Assembly: GCA_903901875.1 (NCBI GenBank)
Contig: CAIUSO010000132.1
Coordinates: 1 to 64,000, forward strand
Source of the DNA: an uncultured Geobacteraceae bacterium
GTDB lineage: Bacteria; Desulfobacterota; Desulfuromonadia; Geobacterales; Pseudopelobacteraceae
Length of the DNA stretch: 64,000 nt
Reading direction: 5' to 3'
The stretch's first letter is position 1. Each line of letters starts with the position of its first letter. Below the pieces are notes generated by a model, which was not told the DNA's origin, did not search any database, and worked only from the letters and a program-made list of their open reading frames with translations. Positions 7,656 to 16,339 of this stretch are shown piece after piece. The translations under genes were made by a program, and so were the position numbers.

Positions 7656-9497
7656 TTAGAAAAGCCCGTGCAATGGTGAGCCGGGGGCGGCAAGTTTTTC
7701 AATTTTTCGCTCTACTTCCGGGTCCTCGATGAGGGGAGGAGCATGAAACGGCTTAATCCGGGCATCGATCACCAGGGGACCACGGCACCCCCAGTGCCTG
7801 CCCCGCTGCTCCGGCTGGATACCATAGATATCGGTGGCCGGATTGGAGCGGGTGAAGGTGACCCAGAGGAAGTTGTTCAGGGTCGTGGCGGTAAAGGGAG
7901 CGTCGTCACAGATGATTATCAGGGGAAATCGGTCGAACAGCTCCCGCTCGGCGTAAAAACGACAAAATTCTTCAATCAGTGGGTCCCCCTCTCCCCGCGG
8001 CTGATGGGAGACGGGGCCCTGAATTGCCAGTATACCGGGGAGACAGAGGGTAACCGGGCCAAAGCCGGGGGGAAGTTCGAAACCGACGGGCGTTTCGGTC
8101 CCCAAAGTTCTCCGAACCGGACCGGCAACGGCAACCACCAGTTTGGAACCCTCGTTAAGTCCGGAGCCGCTGTAATCCAGGGTATCAATAGTCGTGGCGG
8201 TCTGGAAATGCAGATTGCTCCGCCAGTCGGCCCGCTCCAGCATATGGGCCAGGAACCGGGCAATGTCGTGGGTATGGAGGGCGGGGGAATCCTCCTGGGC
8301 GGCGATGAACAGATATTTGGCCAGGGAGAGCTGCCCCTGCCCCAGAATGGCATTGGCCACGGTCAGCAGTTCCTGAGGCCGGCGCACCGGGGCATAGGGG
8401 ACGTAGCGTTCGGTGGCAATGGCCAGCAACAGGGGATGGACTCCGGCGGCATCAACGGCGTGAACCTCCTTTACCCCGGACACAACGGTCGGAATCAGCG
8501 GGCCGGTCAATTCATGAATAAAGGCTCCGAAACTGGTATCTTCCTGGGGAGGTCTCCCGACGGTCGTAAAGGGGAAAATCGCGTCACGCCGATGGTAGAC
8601 GGCGTCAACCTCAAGATAGGGAAATTCGTGAGTCAGACTGTAGTAGCCCAGATGGTCGCCAAAGGGCCCCTCCGGGAGCGTCTTTGCCGGATGGACCAGG
8701 CCGGTGATACAGAAATCAGCCTCCGAATAGACCGGCAGCTTACCCGGCAGCCGGGACATGGGGAGCCGGTGTCCCGCCAGAAGCCCGGCAAAGGAGAGTT
8801 CCGGCATCCCTTCCGGCAGCGGCATCACCGCCGCAACGGTCATGGCGGGCGCTCCCCCAAGAAAGATAGTAACCCTGAGCGGTTCCCCCCGTTCAATGGC
8901 CTCGGCATGGTGGGCACCGATACCCCGATGGATCTGGTAATGGAGCCCCACCTGGCGATCCGCTCCATAGCTGTTGCCGGAGATCTGAATCCGGTACATG
9001 CCGAGATTTGACTTGGCAAAACCGGGGTGGGATGGTTGTTCGCTGTAGACCTGTGGCAGGGTCAGAAAGGCTCCTCCATCACCGGGCCAGGAGATGAGCT
9101 GTGGCAGGGCAGAGAGCTTGGTCTGGCAGTCAAGCACCGGCGCATGTCCGGTGACAGTGGGAAGCAGGTGCCAGGCGGCACAGGGAGCTTTCACCAGGTT
9201 AAGGGGGTTTTTCAGAAGAGAAAACGGATTGATCTTGATATCCACCAGCCGTTGAATATCTTCAAGGGTGTCCCGGAAGATACAGCGGGTTCGCTCCAGG
9301 GTACCGAACAGATTGCCCAGGAGGGGAAAGCCACACCCCACCGGGTTGGTGAAGAGCAGGGCTGGTCCCCCCGCCTGATACACCCGCCGCTGTACGGCAC
9401 CGATCTCAAGATGAGGATCCAGTGGCACGGCAATCCGACGCAGATGCCCCAGTTTTTCCAGATCGGCAACACATTCCTGCAAGTTTCTATAGCCCAT
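7656..9497 (-). CDS. UbiD-family prenylated-FMN decarboxylase
   Basis: A 613-residue UbiD-type (de)carboxylase. Diagnostic segments are the N-terminal GNLFGT, the cofactor and substrate region with an IQISGNSYGADRQ-type motif, and the catalytic block LPEGPFGDHLGYYS with its conserved glutamate. UbiD enzymes need prenylated FMN made by UbiX and decarboxylate aromatic or unsaturated acids. At over 600 residues it resembles the menaquinone (futalosine pathway) group, but the substrate is not settled; no UbiX or futalosine gene is in the window. It starts 6 bases after the Memo-like gene stop and is likely the last gene of the trpS-scpAB operon. Confidence 0.88.
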   Translation of the reverse strand: MGYRNLQECVADLEKLGHLRRIAVPLDPHLEIGAVQRRVYQAGGPALLFTNPVGCGFPLLGNLFGTLERTRCIFRDTLEDIQRLVDIKINPFSLLKNPLNLVKAPCAAWHLLPTVTGHAPVLDCQTKLSALPQLISWPGDGGAFLTLPQVYSEQPSHPGFAKSNLGMYRIQISGNSYGADRQVGLHYQIHRGIGAHHAEAIERGEPLRVTIFLGGAPAMTVAAVMPLPEGMPELSFAGLLAGHRLPMSRLPGKLPVYSEADFCITGLVHPAKTLPEGPFGDHLGYYSLTHEFPYLEVDAVYHRRDAIFPFTTVGRPPQEDTSFGAFIHELTGPLIPTVVSGVKEVHAVDAAGVHPLLLAIATERYVPYAPVRRPQELLTVANAILGQGQLSLAKYLFIAAQEDSPALHTHDIARFLAHMLERADWRSNLHFQTATTIDTLDYSGSGLNEGSKLVVAVAGPVRRTLGTETPVGFELPPGFGPVTLCLPGILAIQGPVSHQPRGEGDPLIEEFCRFYAERELFDRFPLIIICDDAPFTATTLNNFLWVTFTRSNPATDIYGIQPEQRGRHWGCRGPLVIDARIKPFHAPPLIEDPEVERKIEKLAAPGSPLHGLF

Positions 9498-9503
9498 AGC
9501 AGT

Positions 9504-10313
9504 TCACCATACCGTCATGGCGGCGTACCCCACCACCCGTTGATTGTCACCGGTCACATCACCACTGGTGGCATAGGCCACCAGCTCGGTCTGTTTTGCT
9601 CCACCAATCAGGGCCGCCTCGATCATTACGGTGGCCGGCATCACGCCGCACATGGTAATCCGATTTCTCTGGCAGACCTCCATCAACCCCTTACCGTCGA
9701 GGGCCACGGCCCGGTCCAGTGCCAACTGGTCCTTCTGCCGGGCCACCGGGGCCGCTTCGTAATGGCTCATGTCCGAGCTGGCAACGATCAGCACCTCCGA
9801 ACCATATTCGGCAATGGCCGCGGCAATTCCCCTGCCAATTTCACAGAGGGCCCCATAGGGACCATGCCCCAGACAAAGGGCGGAAATGGTGACATCGGGG
9901 CGAAGGTACTGGAGAAAAGGCAACTGGACTTCCAGTGAATGTTCACGCTGGTGGGCAGCGGTATCGGTCGTCAGATAGGGGGAATGCTTCAGCAACAGCG
10001 TGTTGAGTCGGCCATTGATGGGGGTGGCACCCAGGGGGGTGAGCCATTCCCCTTCCGGATAGAGGGCGGCGGCTGCCCCCACACCATGGTGATTGGGGCC
10101 GATGATCAGCACCGTATCGGGAATGGTTATCCGGGAGAAGAGCCGACCGGCCACCCCCCCCGAATAGACGTACCCCGCATGGGGCGAGATGACCCCCAGG
10201 ACCGATCCGGCAGTGGGCGATGGGCTGTCCGGCATCACTTGTGACAGGGCAGTACGAAGAGAAGTTTCAGTGCCGGGATAAAACTGACCGGCGACGGCAG
10301 GTTGTCGTTGCAT
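9504..10313 (-). CDS. amrB: AmmeMemoRadiSam system protein B (Memo family)
   Basis: A 269-residue protein with all the hallmarks of the Memo/dioxygenase-like fold: N-terminal PAVAGQFYP, SPHAGYVYSGG, GPNHHG, REHSLEVQLPFLQ, SSDMSHY, and CGVMPA with YATSGDVTGD at the end. In bacteria this family is named for its usual association with an AMMECR1 protein and a radical SAM enzyme; neither partner is adjacent here. The molecular role is unknown; the fold and conserved histidines suggest metal binding. It starts 17 bases after scpB and is followed 6 bases later by the ubiD-like gene. Confidence 0.9.
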   Translation of the reverse strand: MQRQPAVAGQFYPGTETSLRTALSQVMPDSPSPTAGSVLGVISPHAGYVYSGGVAGRLFSRITIPDTVLIIGPNHHGVGAAAALYPEGEWLTPLGATPINGRLNTLLLKHSPYLTTDTAAHQREHSLEVQLPFLQYLRPDVTISALCLGHGPYGALCEIGRGIAAAIAEYGSEVLIVASSDMSHYEAAPVARQKDQLALDRAVALDGKGLMEVCQRNRITMCGVMPATVMIEAALIGGAKQTELVAYATSGDVTGDNQRVVGYAAMTVW

Positions 10314-10330
10314 CCTCTTTCCCCTTTCGT

Positions 10331-10936
10331 TCAGTCAAATGGCAGGTCGCTCTCAACCGGTACCGGCTTCCCCGGCTCCAGTTGCAGCTCTTCCTGACGT
10401 TCGTAGAGCGGTTGTTCATCCAACGCCTTGATCTCTTTCAGGGTTGGCAGTGATTTAAGATCTTTTAGTCCGAATATTTCCAGAAATTGTTTGGAAGTAC
10501 CGTAGATGAGCGGACGTCCCGGTATGTCTTTCTTGCCGAGAATACGCACCAGATTTTTCTCCAGCAGCGACTTGAGGACACCGCCGCAGTCAACTCCCCG
10601 CAGATGTTCGACCTCGGCGCGGGTAACCGGCTGGCGATAGGCAATGATGGCCAGGGTCTCCAGGGCCGATTGGGAAAACTTGGCCGAGCGCGCCTTGATA
10701 TGACGGGTAATGTAGCTCTGCAAAGAGGGTGGAGTTCTGAACTGCCAGCCACCGGCCACTTCAACCAGCTCAAAGCCCCCTCCCCGCCCCTGATGGTGCT
10801 CGACCAGTTCGCTAATGGTGGTTTTAATGACGCTCCGTTCAAATTCAGTCAGGAGGTCACAGAGACGATCAAGGGAAAGGGGGGTATCGGCGGTAAAAAT
10901 GATACTCTCGATAATGGCAGATATTTCAGTGCTCAT
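10331..10936 (-). CDS. scpB: Segregation and condensation protein B
   Basis: ScpB is a winged-helix dimer that binds ScpA and joins Smc to form the bacterial condensin that compacts and segregates the nucleoid. The protein begins EISAIIESIIFTADTPLS (two-winged-helix start), has the central ALETLAIIAYRQPVTRAEVE block that is the family signature, and RGVDCGGVLKSLLEKNLVRI. The length of 201 residues is typical, with a variable acidic tail. It overlaps scpA by four bases (ATGA), indicating translational coupling. Confidence 0.95.
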   Translation of the reverse strand: MSTEISAIIESIIFTADTPLSLDRLCDLLTEFERSVIKTTISELVEHHQGRGGGFELVEVAGGWQFRTPPSLQSYITRHIKARSAKFSQSALETLAIIAYRQPVTRAEVEHLRGVDCGGVLKSLLEKNLVRILGKKDIPGRPLIYGTSKQFLEIFGLKDLKSLPTLKEIKALDEQPLYERQEELQLEPGKPVPVESDLPFD

Positions 10937-11742
10937 TCGGATTCAACCTCTGAAGAATCGGCAGCAACCGCCGGAACGAACCAGATGGAGCCATGTTCAC
11001 TCCCCTGAAAGATCCGGATCAGCTTGAGACGACATAATTCAAGCAAGGCCAGAAAGGATACGATGACCCGCTCGCGGGTAAAATCATCGCGAACCAGGTC
11101 GTCAAACTGAACCGTTTCCCGTTCCTGGAGCAGGGAGAGGATTTCATTGATGCAGTCGGCGATACTCAGCGTTTCACCGGGGGCCACATCATGGAAACTT
11201 TCGGCCGGAATCCGTTGCAGGAGCAACCGAAAGGAGTCAACCAGCTCAAACAGAGTTACTTCAAGGGGCCCCTCCACGCTCTGTGCCGCAGCGATAAGTG
11301 GATCGGCGGCGGTCCGGACGAACACTTCCCGCCCCAGCAGTGCCCGCGCCCCGATAACCATGCCCGCCTCTTTGTACTGCTGATATTCCAGCAGGCGGCG
11401 GACCAGTTCATTCCGGGGATCGACCTCTTCCGCATCCGGTTCATCCTGCTCGTCAAGGGGGAGCAGTTGCCGGGACTTAATCTGCAGCAGGGTGGCCGCC
11501 ATGACCAGAAAATCCCCCGCTACCTCCAGATTCAATTCCTTCATGATCTTGATGAAATCCAGATACTGGCGGGTGATGACCGCAATGGAGATATCACAGA
11601 TATCAAGTTCGTTTTTTTTAATCAGGTGAAGCAGCAGATCCATCGGCCCATCGAATTTTTCCAGATGGACGCTGTACTGCTCATGGAAACCATCCAGTAA
11701 CGGCAGATTTTCATCCTGACGATGGTGCGGTGCCGTCGCCAT
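10933..11742 (-). CDS. scpA: Segregation and condensation protein A
   Basis: ScpA is the kleisin subunit of the Smc-ScpAB condensin. The N-terminal Smc-neck binding region contains the signature KFDGPMDLLLHLIKKNELDI (about 34-53) and ITRQYLDFI, followed by a MAATLLQIKSRQLLP segment; the C-terminal winged helix (about 200-250) includes RERVIVSFLALLELCRLKLI. Length 269 is normal. The start codon shares one base with the trpS stop (TGATG), and the stop overlaps scpB by four bases, so trpS, scpA and scpB are a single translational unit. Confidence 0.95.
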   Translation of the reverse strand: MATAPHHRQDENLPLLDGFHEQYSVHLEKFDGPMDLLLHLIKKNELDICDISIAVITRQYLDFIKIMKELNLEVAGDFLVMAATLLQIKSRQLLPLDEQDEPDAEEVDPRNELVRRLLEYQQYKEAGMVIGARALLGREVFVRTAADPLIAAAQSVEGPLEVTLFELVDSFRLLLQRIPAESFHDVAPGETLSIADCINEILSLLQERETVQFDDLVRDDFTRERVIVSFLALLELCRLKLIRIFQGSEHGSIWFVPAVAADSSEVESE

Positions 11743-12722
11743 CAGAACTTGAGCGCTCCGCGAACCTCGGTCATGACCGCATCGGAGATGATGGAAGCTT
11801 TCCTGCTCCCCTCCCGCAACAGCTCATCGATAAAGTCGGGGGACGCCGCCAACTCTTCCCGTTTGGCCCGGAAGGGTGCCAGACGTTCGTTCAGATAACC
11901 GGACAAAATTTTCTTGCACTCAACACAGCCGATCGTGGCATTACGACAGGCCGGAATGATTTCATCCCGTTTTTCCTCCGGAACGTAGATACGGTGCAGA
12001 TTGAACGCGATACAGACGTCCGGATCGCCCGGATCGGCTTTGCGCACCCGGTTGGTATCAGTCACCATGGACCTGATCTTCTTGTCGGTCTCCTCGGCAC
12101 TATCGGAAAGGTATATGGAATTATTGTATGACTTACTCATCTTCCGGCCATCGAGGCCGGGAAGTTTGGGGGTTTCGGTAAGCAGGGCCTCCGGTTCGGG
12201 GAACACCGCGCCGTAGAGGTGGTTAAAGCGCCGGGCTATTTCGCGGGTAATTTCCAGATGGGGAAGCTGATCATGGCCGACCGGAACCCGGGTCGCCTTA
12301 TAGAGAATAATGTCGGCCGCCATCAGTACCGGGTAACCGAGAAAGCCGAAGGTTGTCAAATCCCTCTGTTCAATATTGTCAAGCATCTCCTTGTAGGTCG
12401 GATTACGTTCCAGCCATGACACCGGGGTAATCATGGACAGTATGAGGTTCAATTCCGAATGATGGGGCACCATACTCTGGCGGAACACCACACATTTTTC
12501 CGGATCAAGTCCAAAGGCGATCCAGTCAAGTACCATTTCCCTGATACTCTGGGCGATTGCCGACGTGTCAGCATATTCGGTGGTCAGTGAGTGCCAGTCA
12601 GCCACAAAAAAGAAACAGTCATAGGAATCCTGCATTTTTACCCAGTTTTCCAGTACTCCGTGATAATGTCCGATATGCAGCCTGCCGCTCGGTCTCATGC
12701 CGCTGACAACCCGTTGTTTCAT
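11742..12722 (-). CDS. trpS: Tryptophanyl-tRNA synthetase
   Basis: Class I aminoacyl-tRNA synthetase that charges tRNA-Trp. The ATP-binding signatures are present: MRPSGRLHIGHYHG (HIGH-type) near the N-terminus and GRKMSKSYNN (KMSKS) about two thirds along. The C-terminal domain contains CVECKKILSGYLNERLAPF. ATG 12722, with AAGGAG about eight bases upstream, gives a 326-residue enzyme; ten extra upstream codons are not supported. It is the first gene of the minus-strand operon and is transcribed divergently from dut across an 80-bp gap. Confidence 0.95.
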   Translation of the reverse strand: MKQRVVSGMRPSGRLHIGHYHGVLENWVKMQDSYDCFFFVADWHSLTTEYADTSAIAQSIREMVLDWIAFGLDPEKCVVFRQSMVPHHSELNLILSMITPVSWLERNPTYKEMLDNIEQRDLTTFGFLGYPVLMAADIILYKATRVPVGHDQLPHLEITREIARRFNHLYGAVFPEPEALLTETPKLPGLDGRKMSKSYNNSIYLSDSAEETDKKIRSMVTDTNRVRKADPGDPDVCIAFNLHRIYVPEEKRDEIIPACRNATIGCVECKKILSGYLNERLAPFRAKREELAASPDFIDELLREGSRKASIISDAVMTEVRGALKF

Positions 12723-12801
12723 GGTAAAACGCTCCTTGTATCCGGTTGGCATCTTCTGTTACAGTGCTTTTCCGATAACGTAATAAAGATAGGAAATTTA
12801 C

Positions 12802-13266
12802 ATGAACCCACCCAAAATTGAAACCAAAATCATAAATCCATTAATCGGCAGCAGTATTCCGCTCCCCTCATACGCCACCCAGGGTGCCGCGGCCATGGAT
12901 CTGCGAGCCTGTCTGGAAGAGCCGAAAACCGTTCAACCGGGGGAAACCGTGCTGATCCCCAGCGGCATCGCCATCAGCATCCACGATCCCGGTCTGGTGG
13001 CACTGCTGGTCCCCCGTTCCGGTCTGGGCATCAAACATGGCATTGTGCTGGCCAACACCATCGGGGTCATTGACTCCGACTACCAGGGAGAGATCGGCAT
13101 AGGCATCGTCAACCGGGGCACCGTTCCCTATACCATTGAACCGGGAGAACGGATCTGCCAGATGCTGTTTGTCCCGGTGCAGCAGGCACAGCTCTGCGTT
13201 GTTGCCGAATTCAGTCAGGAAAGTGAACGGGGCGCAGGAGGGTTCGGCTCTACCGGAAGCCGGTAG
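12802..13266 (+). CDS. dut: dUTP diphosphatase (dUTPase)
   Basis: Trimeric dUTPase, hydrolysing dUTP to dUMP and pyrophosphate to keep uracil out of DNA and supply dTMP synthesis. All five family motifs are visible: AAMDLRA (motif 1), PRSGLG (2), GVIDSDYQGEI with the catalytic aspartate (3), GERICQML (4) and the P-loop-like RGAGGFGSTG at the C-terminus (5). The length of 154 residues is typical. AGGA precedes the ATG by seven bases. It is the only plus-strand gene in the first 26 kb and converges on the degraded ppx remnant. Confidence 0.95.
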   Translation: MNPPKIETKIINPLIGSSIPLPSYATQGAAAMDLRACLEEPKTVQPGETVLIPSGIAISIHDPGLVALLVPRSGLGIKHGIVLANTIGVIDSDYQGEIGIGIVNRGTVPYTIEPGERICQMLFVPVQQAQLCVVAEFSQESERGAGGFGSTGSR

Positions 13267-13275
13267 GAAGACGCC

Positions 13276-13498
13276 TTATTCAAATACCACCGTGCCACCG
13301 AAGGCTTTTTCAAACAGATCCTTTTTGGCCGTTCCACCATAAATATCCACGGAAATATCTTCTGTACCGAGCAGTTTAACAAAGAATTCCGTGCCGTTTT
13401 TTCAACGCCACCACCTCAACCAATCCGCTCCGCCTCCGGTCAAAACCATCGGCCAGGCGGAGAATTCCCCCCAATCAACTGTCTATCTGCTGGTCCTC
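13276..13498 (-). pseudogene. C-terminal remnant of an exopolyphosphatase (Ppx/GppA) gene
   Basis: Read on the minus strand, the sequence encodes DRQLIGGILRLADGFDR, then RRSGLVEVVALK, then NGTEFFVKLLGTEDISVDI, ending KKDLFEKAFGGTVVFE and a stop at 13276. The ILRLADGFDR motif is the HD-domain signature of the Ppx/GppA C-terminal half. Two frame breaks are needed, one in a C6 run (13467-13472) and one in a T6 run (13397-13402); each is fixed by removing one base. Homology begins immediately next to the long hairpin at 13499, and everything 5' is gone. The gene at 55139 is a short homologue without this domain, so the lost gene was a separate copy. Confidence 0.7.
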
Positions 13499-13554
13499 GG
13501 CTCACAAAGAAAAGGCGAAGCCATTGGAGGGGCTTCGCCTTTTCTTTGTGAGCC
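13499..13554 (-). terminator. 24-bp perfect hairpin ending the restriction-modification operon
   Basis: Arms 13499-13522 and 13531-13554 are perfect reverse complements with an 8-base loop. The inner part is a terminator (GGCGAAGCC stem followed on the minus strand by TTTTCTTT), extended by a further pairing of GTGAGCC with GGCTCAC. It lies 28 bases past the endonuclease stop and faces dut, so it may stop transcription from both sides. The inner core is the same as in the pnp terminator at 16281. Confidence 0.8.
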
Positions 13555-13582
13555 TGGAAAACTCAGTGGAAGATAATGGCAC

Positions 13583-14320
13583 TCAGCACCGAGCCGCTTC
13601 CGCGGCAATATGCCCTGCAAGGGTGGTCACAAAAGTCTTTAACCCTGTCAATTCAGAAAGCTCCTTATATTCTCCCGTGGCGGAAGCAGAACGCGGCGAC
13701 ACAATCACGGAAGCCGTGGAATATAGCTGTTCTTGCATGAGCTTCCGACACATGATGTTATACCGCTCAGCATATGAAGCCCCGGCAAATTCAGGGAGTA
13801 GCTTAAAATGAGTCGAAGCATCACGCACAGGGGAACTGGAACCTTTGGCCTGCTCAAGCATCATCATCCAACCGACGAAAGGGCGTGTGTATTCTCCAAA
13901 AGCACCTTCACGGTATGCGGTCCAAAGATCATGAGCCGTTCCAATCGCCTCTTCAGCCCTGTTGTTAAAATTGGTACCAAAAGATGGCCCCACATGACTC
14001 TTAAACTCCAAAGCAGCGATTAGCCGTCCCTGGTTTATCACCAACATATCCCACAGCTTGGTAGGCCTGAAATACCCCGGCAACGTGAGAACTCGACGAG
14101 CTAAATGAATATCGGCATGTACAAGACCATTGGCGTGAACAATGTCCTTCACCAAGGCCAGGAAACCATCCATATTTTTACCGGCTGTAACGCTTGCACG
14201 TTCGCCCTGGTCCTGCTTGCCGCGCTCAACCTGCTTCTGCCGGGCAGCCTCACGGTTACCCCAAAATGCTTTTACAGCTTCACGGACCTTTTCTTCATAA
14301 TTCACAAGATCAATCGCCAT
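13583..14320 (-). CDS. PaeR7I/XhoI-family type II restriction endonuclease
   Basis: A 245-residue protein matching what I know of the PaeR7I family (R.PaeR7I is about 246 residues; recognition CTCGAG). Recognised blocks: the [12 protein letters not shown] start, [18 protein letters not shown], and the nuclease core [20 protein letters not shown] (about 88-107), where D, E and the lysine in EFKS form the PD-(D/E)XK catalytic set, followed by [17 protein letters not shown] and DLWTAYREG. It begins six bases after the methyltransferase stop. Cleavage of CTCGAG is a family-based prediction. Confidence 0.85.
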   Translation of the reverse strand: MAIDLVNYEEKVREAVKAFWGNREAARQKQVERGKQDQGERASVTAGKNMDGFLALVKDIVHANGLVHADIHLARRVLTLPGYFRPTKLWDMLVINQGRLIAALEFKSHVGPSFGTNFNNRAEEAIGTAHDLWTAYREGAFGEYTRPFVGWMMMLEQAKGSSSPVRDASTHFKLLPEFAGASYAERYNIMCRKLMQEQLYSTASVIVSPRSASATGEYKELSELTGLKTFVTTLAGHIAAEAARC

Positions 14321-14326
14321 GCTACT

Positions 14327-16054
14327 CTATTTACCATTTCCGCCAATCGCGGACCTTTCCTGTTGTGACAATTCAAACAATTCAAACGTAGCTCGGTTGC
14401 AAGCCTCAATGTCGTCAGCCTTTGCTGCCTCAATGAGAGCATTTCGTAATCGTTCGGAAACGTCCGACCAGCGGGGAATGCGAATCCGCCTGAGATATTG
14501 CGCCTGGAAACGCAGATAGCCGCCACGCATCCGAGTTGAATAAATCGAAACAAAGAGCTTTGCAATGCCTGATTGCAACACCGCCTGGAGTGCGGTTAAA
14601 TCCCATTCTACTGCGGTGATGTAATAAAAATTGTGATGGGGGTACAACTGCCGGTCTTCATAAACTATATTGGCTTCACCTTTGATGTCGGGGATCAACA
14701 GTTTATGCTTCCTGGCAATTTCAGGAGTTATGCGATCAATGGTCTTGTACCAGTTTTTAGGGCTGTTTTGAGCACAATTCCTCTTACTGATCACGTCTCT
14801 GCGTTGTTCCAGGTATTCGGCCAGTTTGGGATAATCTGATAGATTCACAAGTGATCCATTATCATTGAATGGGTTTATCACTGCCATCCCCTGCCACTCA
14901 ACTTTCCCGTTTTTAATATCTTTGGTCGTAACAAGGGGAAGTTTGCGGTCAGGCACTACGTCCAACGTATCATAGTTGCCGATAAAGGCCTTGTCAGCTC
15001 CTGTTGCAACACCAATTCCGACCTTGCAACCAGTTTCTTCAAGGGCCGGAAATCTTTTCTCCAGACGCCGCACAAGTGCCAATTGGTCAAATGAATGGAG
15101 TATCCACGGCTCAGAGCCGTTTACAACCTTTACTACCTCCGTCACGCCGCGATCAACCGTAACCGCATTATTCTTCAAGGCAGCCGCAAGCTGTTTCAGG
15201 GTTGCCCGTTCTATCGGGGGACGATGAGCCAAGCGGGTTGAACCCGGTTTTTCCCGTGTAATGATGGTGATCGCAGGGTAAGCACTCACTTCCGATTGAA
15301 AAGCCGCTGTCTCAACCAAATCAACATAACATTTCAGGTGGAAACTTTTTGCGACCAGTGCCCGGAGCGGCCCGCCATAACGATTTTTCATCCAGCGATC
15401 CGCGCAAATAAAACCGAGTGTTCCGTCCGGTTCCAACAGTTTCAGGCTGCGTTCTATAAACGGTACATATAAATCAGCCCTGTCGTAAATAGTCTCAAAG
15501 CGTTCCCGGTATTCCGCCATGAGTTCATCGGGGATCAGCTCTTGCCGTACGTAAGGAGGGTTTCCAACCGTGAAAGTGAACAGGTGCGGCAACTCCACAA
15601 GTAGAAAATCACCTTCAATAATCCAAGCCGAAACCAGTTTCCCGGCGTCTTTTAGTGAAATCTCTGCATTCACCAAAAGCGTTAACAACTTCACCCTGAC
15701 TTTCTCGATACTGGCATGATCAACCTCAACCGCCCGTATTGCTTGCGCCAGGTCATCGAACATGCAGGAGCCCTCAAGACGGTTTTTGTGGTAGGCAGAT
15801 AAAAGGCGTTCAACGGCAACAAGAAGGAAATCACCATTCCCGAGGGATGGTTCAAGCAGCCGAAAATGGTATAGAGGCTTATCATCCGTATACCCTGAAA
15901 GATCCAAGATAAACTCGACCGTTTCACGGCGGGTATAAACAGCCCCACGCTCCTTGATTCCGGGAACAACCACAGGTTTCGGCTGTGGGTATACCGCAAA
16001 AAAGGGGAGTTGCCGTCCTTGGTCTATGGTGACATGCTTGTGCAATCCAGGCAT
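14327..16054 (-). CDS. N6-adenine DNA methyltransferase of the PaeR7I-type system
   Basis: A 575-residue type II methyltransferase. The SAM-binding region contains [28 protein letters not shown] (motif I) and the catalytic [10 protein letters not shown] (motif IV, N6-adenine type NPPY); the C-terminal half, from about 350, has the TaqI-like target-recognition arrangement with [13 protein letters not shown] and a final [14 protein letters not shown] block. It should protect the host at CTCGAG by methylating adenine. The start ATG 16054 has a close GGAAG site. No controller gene is visible in the 226-bp leader, and the methyltransferase precedes the endonuclease, which fits protection before cleavage. 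Confidence 0.85.
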   Translation of the reverse strand: MPGLHKHVTIDQGRQLPFFAVYPQPKPVVVPGIKERGAVYTRRETVEFILDLSGYTDDKPLYHFRLLEPSLGNGDFLLVAVERLLSAYHKNRLEGSCMFDDLAQAIRAVEVDHASIEKVRVKLLTLLVNAEISLKDAGKLVSAWIIEGDFLLVELPHLFTFTVGNPPYVRQELIPDELMAEYRERFETIYDRADLYVPFIERSLKLLEPDGTLGFICADRWMKNRYGGPLRALVAKSFHLKCYVDLVETAAFQSEVSAYPAITIITREKPGSTRLAHRPPIERATLKQLAAALKNNAVTVDRGVTEVVKVVNGSEPWILHSFDQLALVRRLEKRFPALEETGCKVGIGVATGADKAFIGNYDTLDVVPDRKLPLVTTKDIKNGKVEWQGMAVINPFNDNGSLVNLSDYPKLAEYLEQRRDVISKRNCAQNSPKNWYKTIDRITPEIARKHKLLIPDIKGEANIVYEDRQLYPHHNFYYITAVEWDLTALQAVLQSGIAKLFVSIYSTRMRGGYLRFQAQYLRRIRIPRWSDVSERLRNALIEAAKADDIEACNRATFELFELSQQERSAIGGNGK

Positions 16055-16280
16055 TTTCTTCCGGCTTTCTCTCTTGAGCTAGATTTAACCTGAAATGTAC
16101 AACAATTTTGCCTCTGCTGATAGGCATTTTCGTTGTTGATAACTTCCGAAAAAAAGATGAACGAATCCCTTTTCAGCAGCTATCCGGCCTTCTGCCACCT
16201 TCTCCCACGGGGTGAAGGAATGAGAAAACTTGTAATCTTGGCTTTCACCGAGTCTCCGTGTGAGAACAGACGTTGACGAT

Positions 16281-16322
16281 AAACTCAAAAGGCGAAGCCG
16301 TTGGGCTTCGCCTTTTGAGTTT
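16281..16322 (-). terminator. Terminator of pnp
   Basis: A 19-bp perfect stem (16281-16299 with 16304-16322) and a GTTG loop, 17 bases past the pnp stop. The stem ends in A/U pairs (AAACTCAAAA with TTTTGAGTTT), giving a U-rich 3' arm on either strand. Its core AAAAGGCGAAGCC and complement are shared with the hairpin at 13499-13554; the restriction-modification genes lie exactly between. Confidence 0.85.
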
Positions 16323-16339
16323 AATCTGTGAAAAACAAT

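Noticed and set aside
7743-9011. 422-codon plus-strand open frame opposite the ubiD-type gene
   Set aside because: It is antisense to a clear enzyme, is Gly/Gln/Arg-rich in the way of GC-biased shadows, and has no domain or ribosome site. The same holds for 9027-9938.
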